Shown here piece after piece: positions 7,903 through 14,481 of a stretch of 15,865 bases of DNA; positions within the stretch are counted from its first letter, which is position 1; each line of letters opens with the position of its first letter. A program made the translations under genes and the position numbers. Origin of the DNA: CAYWWY01 sp964580185 (GTDB taxonomy: Bacteria > Thermotogota > Thermotogae > MWEM01). Where the stretch lies: assembly GCA_964580185.1 (NCBI GenBank), contig CAZOJQ010000046.1:1-15865 (forward strand). The letters are read 5' to 3'. The notes below the pieces were generated by a model. It was not told the DNA's origin, searched no databases, and worked only from the letters and a program-made list of their open reading frames with translations.

Positions 7903-9083
7903 AACAAAGGATAACCAATGTTACCGTCTATCCAATCACACAAACGCCTCTGAAAGCGGATGTATGGATTGAAGACGGCGTTATCCAGAGCATCGGTGAT
8001 TGGCCAGGGCAAGAAGCGGACGAAACGATCGACGGCAAGGGAGGATTGCTTTTCCCCGGATTCATCGACGCCCACTCCCATATCGGCCTTGCTCCCGAAG
8101 GTCAGGGGTTGCCTTATGATGATACAAACGAAGCATCTGAACCAGTTACGCCGGATGTACGCGCTTTAGACGCCTATACCCCTGTAGACCTGGCTTTTCG
8201 AGAAGCAGCTCGTGGAGGCGTGATGATCTACTGTGTGCTTCCCGGAAGCGCGAATCCAATTGGAGGATTGGGGAGCATTTTCCACTACAGCCGCTCGAAC
8301 CTGGCTTCGGATCAAATTCTTCGCGCGGATTGCTATTTGAAAATGGCAACAGGAGAGAATCCAAAGGTTTGCTACGGGGAGAAGAAGGTCATGCCTTCCA
8401 CTCGGATGGGTGTCGCTGCGGTCATGAGAAAGTTTCTGAACGATGGGAGGAACTATATCCAGAAGAAAAAAACCTTCGCGCAGAAAGCGGAGGATCCGGA
8501 AGCCAAACAAAAGGTCTTCGCAGAAACCGATCCTCGGATGGAGGTAGCGGAACAATTGCTCAAGAAGGAAATTGGCGCCCGAATCCATTGTCACCGCGCA
8601 GAAGACATCCTTACTGCTCTTCGAATCGCCCGAGAGTTCGAGATTGACATCTGCATCGAACACGCTACAGAGTTTTATAAGGTGCACGAAGAGGTGAAAA
8701 AGGCCGGAGTTCCCATCGTCATCGGTCCTTTAGTTGGCTTTCGGAGTAAGGTTGAGTTACGTGACGCAACCTTGGCCGCATATAGCGTGGCTGAACGCGA
8801 AGAAATCCTCTTTGCAAGCATGAGCGATCACCCTGTGATTCCTGCTGAAACATTGCGATTGCAAGCCGGTATGGCAGTTCAATATGGAGCGAGCGAGGAA
8901 GCCATGCTCAAATCCATGACCATATACGCAGCAAAAATTTTGGATTTGGATCAAGAGTACGGTTCGATCGAGGTAGGAAAAAAATCTTCTATGTGTATAT
9001 GGGACGGCCACCCTTTCCACTCCAACCGGAGGGTGATCTGGAACTCGGTAGATGGATGGGATGTGTATGAACCCAAGATATAA
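7899..9083 (+). CDS. Metal-dependent amidohydrolase, paralog 3 (canonical active site)
   Basis: ATG 7899 overlaps the previous stop as ATGA, after an AGAGGGG ribosome binding site. The 394-residue protein has the most complete motif set of the three: FPGFIDAHSHIG (H59, H61), DDTNEASEP, LPGSANPIGGLG, KMATGENP, ARIHCHRAEDI (H230, H232), IEHATE (H255) and MSDHPVIP (D310, H311). It alone carries about 12 extra residues in the charged helix around 190-212 (QKKKTFAQKAEDPEAKQ). No signal peptide is present. The three genes probably arose by tandem duplication and form one transcript. With metal ligands and neighbouring histidines intact, it is the best candidate for a conventional active subunit. 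The substrate cannot be read from the sequence. Confidence 0.88.
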   Translation: MKQRITNVTVYPITQTPLKADVWIEDGVIQSIGDWPGQEADETIDGKGGLLFPGFIDAHSHIGLAPEGQGLPYDDTNEASEPVTPDVRALDAYTPVDLAFREAARGGVMIYCVLPGSANPIGGLGSIFHYSRSNLASDQILRADCYLKMATGENPKVCYGEKKVMPSTRMGVAAVMRKFLNDGRNYIQKKKTFAQKAEDPEAKQKVFAETDPRMEVAEQLLKKEIGARIHCHRAEDILTALRIAREFEIDICIEHATEFYKVHEEVKKAGVPIVIGPLVGFRSKVELRDATLAAYSVAEREEILFASMSDHPVIPAETLRLQAGMAVQYGASEEAMLKSMTIYAAKILDLDQEYGSIEVGKKSSMCIWDGHPFHSNRRVIWNSVDGWDVYEPKI

Positions 9084-9148
9084 CGGTTTGACGCAACAGA
9101 ATCATTCGGTTCCATATGAATCGTATTGAATCAAGGGAAGGGATCATC

Positions 9149-10006
9149 ATGCAATGGGCTTTTCTGGATGGACGGTTTATCCAAAAAAAGGAAAAAGTGG
9201 TCACACTGGAAGAACGCGGGTTGACTTTTGGCGATGGGCTTTTTGAGGTGCTTCGAACCATTAACGGAACGATTCTATTTTTTTATGACCATCTGAATCG
9301 AATGAAAGAGAGTGCGTCTTTCTTTGGTTACTCTTTTCTTTGGTCCCTTCCGCAAATCGAACAGTGGGCCTTGGAGTTGATCAAACGCAATCAGATTCAA
9401 AACGGAGAACTATACATCCAACTCACTCGAGGGGAAGACCGAAACCGAGAGCATCGGTATCCCCCTCGGGAAAGCCTGTCTTCCTTCTTCATGCTTGCTT
9501 TGCCCCTGCGCGAAATTGATCCAACGCTATGGGAACAGGGCGCGAAAGTAATTCCCTTTCCCGATCTCCGTCATGGATTATGCGTCCACAAGACCATTAA
9601 CCTTTTAGCGAATGTCATGGCCAAAAACCATGCCTATCGGTATCAAGGGTATGAAGCCCTTATGTACCGAAAAGGTCCCTTTGGATCAACCATTACAGAA
9701 GGAGGGAGTTCTTCCTACTTCGGAGTGAGCGATCTCGGAGTGGTAACCCCGAAGATCGATAATATCCTTCCAGGCATCACCCGGAAAAAGGTGATCGGAA
9801 TCCTCACCCATATGAACATTCCCGTACTTGAGCAAAAGGTTCTTCTTTCGGAATATTTGTCCATGAAAGAAGTATTCCTGGTAAGTACCGTATCCAAGGT
9901 TATGCCGATCCGTGCGATCGGAAACCGTTCATTTTCTTCTCCCGGACCGATAACAGTGATGATCCAGAAGGCCTATGAGCAGATCTTTACAGCCGAATTG
10001 TCCTGA
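9149..10006 (+). CDS. D-amino acid transaminase-like class IV aminotransferase
   Basis: This PLP-dependent fold-type IV enzyme has 285 residues. ATG 9149, 6 bases after GGGAAGGG, gives the standard N-terminus (WAFLDGRF, then LEERGLTFGDGLFEVLR). The in-frame ATG at 9116 has no such site and adds a tail. K148 in VHKTINLLANVMAK is the Schiff-base lysine, and TITEGGSSSYFGV (E184) binds the cofactor ring. TRGEDRNREHRYP places an R-x-H pair (R100, H102) like the carboxylate trap of D-alanine transaminases, which argues for D-amino acids over branched-chain or aminodeoxychorismate activity. It would convert D-amino acid plus 2-oxo acid to the exchanged pair. The gene follows the amidohydrolases by 65 bases without a clear promoter and ends at a terminator, so it probably belongs to their transcript. 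A D-amino acid could come from amidohydrolase products or peptidoglycan; this is inference. Confidence 0.82.
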   Translation: MQWAFLDGRFIQKKEKVVTLEERGLTFGDGLFEVLRTINGTILFFYDHLNRMKESASFFGYSFLWSLPQIEQWALELIKRNQIQNGELYIQLTRGEDRNREHRYPPRESLSSFFMLALPLREIDPTLWEQGAKVIPFPDLRHGLCVHKTINLLANVMAKNHAYRYQGYEALMYRKGPFGSTITEGGSSSYFGVSDLGVVTPKIDNILPGITRKKVIGILTHMNIPVLEQKVLLSEYLSMKEVFLVSTVSKVMPIRAIGNRSFSSPGPITVMIQKAYEQIFTAELS

Positions 10007-10031
10007 TTGGATCACTTCGATTCCGTACCAA

Positions 10032-10070
10032 AAAACCCTTCCTCAACGATTCATCGGAAGGGTTTTCTTT
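10032..10070. terminator. Bidirectional intrinsic terminator
   Basis: AAAACCCTTCC (10032-10042) pairs with GGAAGGGTTTT (10056-10066) over 11 bases with a 13-base loop. A T-rich tract follows on the plus strand and a run of six T's on the minus strand. It stops both the aminotransferase operon and the beta-mannosidase gene. Confidence 0.88.
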
Positions 10071-10084
10071 TCCTGTCTCGTGAT

Positions 10085-12604
10085 CTATTGAACGAGATGA
10101 AACAAAGAGCTTAATCGGAGTTCCTTTTGCAAGCGATCTTTGCATACCGATTCGTTCGTATGGATTTCAATCTCTCTCCTTTCCCCTTTCTTCATCGGGA
10201 AGAAGTTGTCCGATGCGACAAAATCGATCTCCTCTGTATCGATCCATACGTACAGGGCAATCTCTTGAGATTCGATCGTTATCAGAAACTGAAATCCTGA
10301 GTCATCGATTTGCTCAAGTTCCCATGATAACCCAGGATCCTTTAGGGGAAAATCTTTGGGTGCACCTAAAAGGCGGGCATTCTTTGAAATATCTCGATTC
10401 CCCTCATAGGCTTCGAAAAACAGAATCAGCTCCTGTGGGGAATCATCGGTTAGAAGGCTCTTATATTCAATTTCCCAGATCATTTTGGAGGCCAATGCAG
10501 GCGCATCAATAGTGAGATCATCCCCTAAAAGACATCGTCCATCCGCATGGTACAAACCGTACCGCACTTGGGTTTTTTGCGGAAGTGGGTAGTCATTGGT
10601 GATCCATAGAGAAATGTTGTCGGATTCTTCTTGAGCGCTGAGAAACACCGGGGCGTAAAACCGCCTGGCAAGGTAATGCAAGGCTTTCCATCGCCCGAAA
10701 TAGTCGATGGAAGACCAGCTCGCCACCGGCCAACAATCATTGAATTGCCAATATAAGCTCCCCATGCAACGGCAATCATTCCGATTTCTTCGCCAAAACT
10801 CCACTCCATACTCGATCGCTTCCGCTTGGGTAATTTGAGAAAGGATGGCTTGTTGTTCAAAAGATCCCGGTATCTGAAACCGTTTCTGCATGTATGCCAG
10901 AATCTTCTGATTGCCGGCCGGGTTTTTCTGATGCGCTTCCATAATCTCGGAATGCATCTCCATTTGATCTTCGGGGCAAAAGGAGCGAATTGTCTTCAAG
11001 GACGGGAACGACTCGAATCCGAACTCTGACATAAAACGCGAGGGAAACTCCCGATAAGCCGAAAAGGGGTATTGATCGTGCCACACCTTCCAATAATGGG
11101 AATCACCGCGATGGGGAGATTGCGGATCGTGAAAAGCCCCGCCCGAAGACGGTGAGCTTGGCCAATACGGACGATCCGGGTCCATTTGATCAACAAGTCC
11201 GGGAAGCATCTCTTCGAAAATGGCCTGATAGATCGCTTTTCCTTCCGGGAAATGATCTTCAAAACCCCAATGAACCCAACCTTCTTCCACCTCATTATTC
11301 CCTACCCATATACAAAGCGAAGGATGATGCCTCAATCGATGAATATTGTCGATGGCTTCCTGTCGAATGCTGATCATTAGCTCGGGGTCATTGGGTAGAG
11401 GGGCGCATGCGAAAGCGAAATCTTGCCATACAAGCAACCCCATTTCGTCGCACAGATCGTAAAACAGGTTTTCTTCATAGATACCCCCGCCCCAAACCCG
11501 AATCATGTTCATATTCGCGTCTCGCGCCGCTTGCAAAAGCATAGGATACTTACCTTGGCGAATGGCTCGAGGAATAAAGGAATCCGGAGGAACCCAATTT
11601 GCTCCTTTCGCAAATATCTTAACCCCATTAAGGGTGAAATAAAAGGTTTCACCCCATTGATCCTTCTCCCGTTTCAACTGAAGATCACGCAACCCAATAT
11701 TAAGCTTTGATTCGCAGTGAAGGCTCTCTGCATGAAAGAGCTGAAGATGAAGGCGATAAAGGGGTTGTTCTCCCAGATCATGAGTCCACCATAGGCTGGG
11801 ATGATCCACCCGCAAGGCGCGCGTCATTGACTCGTTATCGATCGCTCCTTCTTTCTGAATCACCCGGTTTCCTGAAGGATCAATCAGGGAAAGGGAGAAA
11901 GAGAGGTTGTCATAGTAATCAAACCCCACAACATCGAAAGATACTTTCAGATTGGCCTGATCAATGATATCCTGTTGATACTCGTAACTTGCCTGATACC
12001 GAAAATCCTCCAACCGTAGACTGTGAACTCGTTTCAGGTACACCCCACGCCAGATTCCAATATCAGGCAATTTCGGACCCCAATCCCACCCAAAGGAGTA
12101 TTGAGCTTTCCGCAAATAATACACACCCGGAAGGGTATCCACAGAAGACCATTGCCTCGCTCCATCTTCTTCCCATTGCTGCCGAGCTACTTCTACGGCG
12201 CTTTGGATGCAGATTCGCAACCGATTCGACTTCTTCCGCACCAAATCCCGACTCATGATCGGAAAATCATACTCACGATGCATATTCTTGGCGACCCCGA
12301 TTTTTTCGTCATTGAAAATGACGGTCGCAAATGTATCAATGCCTTGGAAGCTCAAAACGAGTTCTTCATCATCGGATAGATCCCAAGGAAGGTCGAACTC
12401 GAGTCGGTATTCCCATTCGGTTTCGTAGATCCAGCTCATTTCCTTTTCTCGTACCCCGTAAAAAGGGTCAGGGATGATTCCGTGGCCGATCAACTCCTCA
12501 AATACCGAACCGGGTACTTTTGCAGGAACATTGATTTTCCGTTCCGGATGAATGAGTCTCCAATTCCCTTCCAAAGCAATCATCCAGGGTTCCTTTTTTC
12601 CCAT
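10085..12604 (-). CDS. Beta-mannosidase (glycoside hydrolase family 2), cytoplasmic
   Basis: This 839-residue GH2 enzyme releases beta-linked mannose from the non-reducing end of manno-oligosaccharides. ATG 12604 follows AAAGGAAGG by 7 bases; the open frame extends 66 codons further upstream but crosses the gene's promoter, so that is rejected. The N-terminal sugar-binding domain starts ALEGNWRL and contains VPGSVFEEL. FGWDWGPKLPDIGIWRGVYL (171-190) is typical of beta-mannosidases. The TIM barrel has AKGANWVPPDSFIPR and WGGGIYE, the acid/base E438 in WVGNNEVEEGW, and the nucleophile E527 in FMSEFGFES. No signal peptide is present, so oligosaccharides must be imported; no transporter gene is in the window. 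Length and all catalytic residues are normal. It stands alone on the minus strand between two terminator or leader regions. Confidence 0.95.
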   Translation of the reverse strand: MGKKEPWMIALEGNWRLIHPERKINVPAKVPGSVFEELIGHGIIPDPFYGVREKEMSWIYETEWEYRLEFDLPWDLSDDEELVLSFQGIDTFATVIFNDEKIGVAKNMHREYDFPIMSRDLVRKKSNRLRICIQSAVEVARQQWEEDGARQWSSVDTLPGVYYLRKAQYSFGWDWGPKLPDIGIWRGVYLKRVHSLRLEDFRYQASYEYQQDIIDQANLKVSFDVVGFDYYDNLSFSLSLIDPSGNRVIQKEGAIDNESMTRALRVDHPSLWWTHDLGEQPLYRLHLQLFHAESLHCESKLNIGLRDLQLKREKDQWGETFYFTLNGVKIFAKGANWVPPDSFIPRAIRQGKYPMLLQAARDANMNMIRVWGGGIYEENLFYDLCDEMGLLVWQDFAFACAPLPNDPELMISIRQEAIDNIHRLRHHPSLCIWVGNNEVEEGWVHWGFEDHFPEGKAIYQAIFEEMLPGLVDQMDPDRPYWPSSPSSGGAFHDPQSPHRGDSHYWKVWHDQYPFSAYREFPSRFMSEFGFESFPSLKTIRSFCPEDQMEMHSEIMEAHQKNPAGNQKILAYMQKRFQIPGSFEQQAILSQITQAEAIEYGVEFWRRNRNDCRCMGSLYWQFNDCWPVASWSSIDYFGRWKALHYLARRFYAPVFLSAQEESDNISLWITNDYPLPQKTQVRYGLYHADGRCLLGDDLTIDAPALASKMIWEIEYKSLLTDDSPQELILFFEAYEGNRDISKNARLLGAPKDFPLKDPGLSWELEQIDDSGFQFLITIESQEIALYVWIDTEEIDFVASDNFFPMKKGERREIEIHTNESVCKDRLQKELRLSSLFHLVQ

Positions 12605-12637
12605 CGTTTGCCTTCCTTTCTTTGCGCTGATATCCAA

Positions 12638-12666
12638 ATCATACCAAAGTTTGCTTGGAAAGTCAA
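12638..12666 (-). promoter_or_regulatory. Beta-mannosidase promoter
   Basis: Read on the minus strand, TTGACT (12666-12661), a 17-base spacer and TATGAT (12643-12638) form a near-consensus sigma-70 promoter. Transcription would begin about 12631, some 27 bases before the ATG at 12604. This decides the start of the gene. No obvious operator repeat is seen. Confidence 0.75.
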
Positions 12667-12696
12667 TCGAATCCAACATATTCTGTGCGTTCTTCC

Positions 12697-12726
12697 TTGA
12701 CTTTTCCCCGTAGGATTTGCTATAAT
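12697..12726 (+). promoter_or_regulatory. Divergent promoter for the Ig-domain lipoprotein
   Basis: TTGACT (12697-12702), an 18-base spacer and TATAAT (12721-12726), with TGC just before the -10, form a strong promoter. It points away from the beta-mannosidase. Transcription would start near 12733 and leave a leader of about 175 bases before the lipoprotein ATG. A second TATAAT lies at 12763-12768 without a clear -35. Confidence 0.7.
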
Positions 12727-12789
12727 CATCATGGATAGATTCTCTTCTTCTTTTTTTCTCTATATAATATGATCTAGATTCGTCATAAT

Positions 12790-12843
12790 GGGGGGTATTC
12801 ACGGGAGCGCGATCGTTGCTCCTTTTGGATGGACCCCTTTTTT
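12790..12843 (+). terminator. Terminator-like hairpin in the lipoprotein leader (possible attenuator)
   Basis: GGGGT (12792-12796) pairs with ACCCC (12833-12837). Inside it ATTC pairs with GGAT, and GGAGC (12804-12808) pairs with GCTCC (12818-12822). The rod is followed at once by six T's (12838-12843). It lies between the promoter at 12697 and the gene at 12909, so it could stop transcription early. The remaining leader has a small AAGC/GCTT hairpin and nothing else I recognise. No known riboswitch was recognised. Confidence 0.45.
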
Positions 12844-12908
12844 GCTATGAGAGGATGCAAGCATAAAAAAGCTTGTTGGTTGACTAAACCTGAAAGCGAG
12901 GTGTGTTT

Positions 12909-14177
12909 ATGGGGAGGAAATGGTTGTACCGAGGATTTTTGGTCACTGCAATGATGCTGGTGTTTTTGCTCGCGGTATCTTGCGCGTATCTACCGTTCTT
13001 TAAAACGGATCTTGTAGTTCATGTGCTCCATGCTTTGCACAATGAAAAAGATGTCGGGGATACGATTGCGTTCAGCTTAACCATTACGGGTGGTACCCTT
13101 CCGTATACGGTTCAATGGTATAAGGGCGCTGAACTGGTCGGGGCAGGAAATCCGTTAGTGCTGAACAACGTACAGGTTGCTGATTCTGGCCATTATTGGG
13201 CTGTAGTCACCGATAAGTCGATACCAGCCAAAGTGGCTCTTTCTCAACGCGCAGAACTTGTTGTCTTTGACGGACCCCGGTTTGTTCAGGGTTTGGTCAA
13301 CGACGTTGTCAATGCGGGTGATCCTTATACGCTCGAAGTGCAGATTACCGGAGGAACACAGCCCTACACAGTAGCGTGGTTTTTTGAAGGAAACCCCCTT
13401 CCCGCACCCCCGGCCAGCGAACGCGTCGTTACCCGGCTCTACAACTTGGGTATCATGACGCCCGCTAAAGAAGGGTACTATATGGTTCGGGTTGAGGACG
13501 ATAATGGAAAGATCGCCGAAAGCACCGCTTATCTTACCGTTCGATCCGAAGGATCCACCTTGGCCATCGTACAGCATCCTGCTTCGAAAACAGTGCTTCA
13601 AGGGGATCGAGTCACTTTTGAAGTAGTCACTTCGGGAGGCGTGGGCCAGGTCAATTATCAATGGACACGCAATGGTGTGGCCATACCGGGAGCAACCGAA
13701 AGGACCTATACCATTGAGCAAGCGCTGGAAACCGGTTTGGAACCTGATGAATACCAAGTGATTCTGGAAGACGAATCTGGGGTTCCTTTGGTTAGTAATA
13801 TTGCATACCTTCGGGTTCTCGCTGTACCCAATGCCGCTGGCAATTGGAATGTTGCCATTACGCTTACAGCGGTCAAGGTCCCCTATTTGCGTTATGCAGG
13901 CAACCACGTTGTTGAAGTGGAACAATGGGGGAATTCCTTCAGAGCTACGGGTGATGCGCTGGGAACACCCATCCAGATGAATGTTGTTTTGGAGCGGTTG
14001 AATGGAGAATGGGTCTTCTCCATGCACGGAACTGTTATGGGTATCTATACCGTTGAACTCAATCACGGGTATGTGCAACCCAACACAGCCAATCCAGACA
14101 CAATCTGGGGCGGTTTCTTGGTCCGCGATCCTACTGGAATTGCCTGGGTAGGCGTTTTCAACGGCACTCTGCCTTAA
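12909..14177 (+). CDS. Lipoprotein with three Ig-like domains and an unknown C-terminal domain
   Basis: ATG 12909 lies 5 bases after GAGGTG; GTG codons at 12901 and 12903 overlap that site and are less likely. The 422-residue product begins with a lipoprotein signal (GFLVTAMMLVFLLAVSC, Cys25), so it should be anchored at the cell surface. Three Ig-like modules follow (about 35-120, 122-212 and 217-303). Each has the Q/A-W strand-C core (YTVQWYKG, YTVAWFFEG, YQWTRNG) and a late tyrosine strand (SGHYWAVV, EGYYMVRV, PDEYQVIL). Residues 304-422 (GNWNVAITLTAV to WVGVFNGTLP) look all-beta with repeated Gly and Trp, perhaps a small barrel, and I do not recognise the family. No catalytic motif is visible. 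A role in adhesion or carbohydrate contact is a guess from the domains. Confidence 0.82.
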   Translation: MGRKWLYRGFLVTAMMLVFLLAVSCAYLPFFKTDLVVHVLHALHNEKDVGDTIAFSLTITGGTLPYTVQWYKGAELVGAGNPLVLNNVQVADSGHYWAVVTDKSIPAKVALSQRAELVVFDGPRFVQGLVNDVVNAGDPYTLEVQITGGTQPYTVAWFFEGNPLPAPPASERVVTRLYNLGIMTPAKEGYYMVRVEDDNGKIAESTAYLTVRSEGSTLAIVQHPASKTVLQGDRVTFEVVTSGGVGQVNYQWTRNGVAIPGATERTYTIEQALETGLEPDEYQVILEDESGVPLVSNIAYLRVLAVPNAAGNWNVAITLTAVKVPYLRYAGNHVVEVEQWGNSFRATGDALGTPIQMNVVLERLNGEWVFSMHGTVMGIYTVELNHGYVQPNTANPDTIWGGFLVRDPTGIAWVGVFNGTLP

Positions 14178-14221
14178 CCGATCTTCAATCATTGTTTTTT
14201 GTCCATAGGTAAACCATACGC

Positions 14222-14260
14222 AACCGGTCCCTTATCCGTTTCAGGGACCGGTTTTTGTTT
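14222..14260 (+). terminator. Intrinsic terminator after the Ig-domain lipoprotein
   Basis: AACCGGTCCC (14222-14231) pairs perfectly with GGGACCGGTT (14244-14253), followed by TTTGTTTG. The 10-base stem with a 12-base loop is a clear rho-independent terminator separating this gene from uraA. Confidence 0.88.
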
Positions 14261-14302
14261 GTTCTGAGTGTCTTGTGAATCGACAAAAAAGTTCAAATCC
14301 TA

Positions 14303-14331
14303 TTGACTTTTGATGAAAAAAATGATAGGAT
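14303..14331 (+). promoter_or_regulatory. uraA promoter
   Basis: TTGACT (14303-14308), a 17-base A-rich spacer and TAGGAT (14326-14331) form a good sigma-70 promoter. The start would be near 14338, leaving a leader of about 144 bases that carries a short ORF and a terminator. Confidence 0.72.
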
Positions 14332-14359
14332 AAAGCAAATCCATCTCGGGGGGGAGACG

Positions 14360-14449
14360 ATGGCCAATAACGGATGGTGGATCTTGGCTCGAGAATGGTT
14401 GCTTCCGAAGAGGGGTTTCATAGATTGGTCAAAAAACCGCTATATGTAG
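14360..14449 (+). CDS. Putative 29-residue leader peptide of uraA
   Basis: An ATG at 14360 follows a G-rich Shine-Dalgarno stretch (GGGGGGAG, about 14349-14356) at short spacing. It opens 29 codons that begin MANNGWW and end WSKNRYM, with four Trp codons. The TAG stop (14447-14449) lies inside the 3' arm of the terminator hairpin ahead of uraA, so a ribosome finishing the ORF would cover that arm and block the hairpin. The G-rich site itself can pair in a small hairpin (CCA/TGG plus TCTC/GAGA, 14341-14363). Translation is inferred, not shown: the codon content alone is too short to prove coding. Confidence 0.45.
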   Translation: MANNGWWILAREWLLPKRGFIDWSKNRYM

Positions 14450-14462
14450 CGGTATTTTTTTT
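14436..14462 (+). terminator. uraA: Intrinsic terminator (attenuator) in the uraA leader
   Basis: ACCGCTA (14436-14442), loop TATG, and TAGCGGT (14447-14453) form a perfect 7-base stem followed by A and eight T's. It sits between the uraA promoter and the uraA ribosome binding site (GGGGAGG, 14469-14475). Transcription must read through it to reach the gene, which is the layout of an attenuator. No PyrR-binding consensus is recognisable upstream. Confidence 0.82.
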
Positions 14463-14481
14463 GTGAAAGGGGAGGATTGAA

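Noticed and set aside
9084..9148. Separate promoter for the aminotransferase (TTGACG at 9088-9093)
   Set aside because: No acceptable -10 lies at 16-18 bases; the nearest candidates give a spacer of about 21.
12605..12802. Upstream extension of the beta-mannosidase by 66 codons
   Set aside because: It crosses the gene's own -10 and -35 boxes and has no similarity to family 2 N-termini. ATG 12604 has a strong ribosome binding site.
13155..14192. 345-codon open frame on the minus strand
   Set aside because: It is fully antisense to the Ig-domain lipoprotein, which has a signal peptide, repeated domain cores and a ribosome binding site. The minus frame has no recognisable motif and no ribosome binding site.
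14338..14435. PyrR-binding anti-antiterminator or purine/T-box riboswitch before uraA
   Set aside because: I could not find the conserved PyrR loop, a purine riboswitch core or a T-box sequence; recognition by eye is limited, so a covariance search should confirm.
14360..14449. Tryptophan-type attenuation by the leader peptide
   Set aside because: The four Trp codons are spread out and the downstream gene is a uracil transporter, so tryptophan sensing has no clear purpose.
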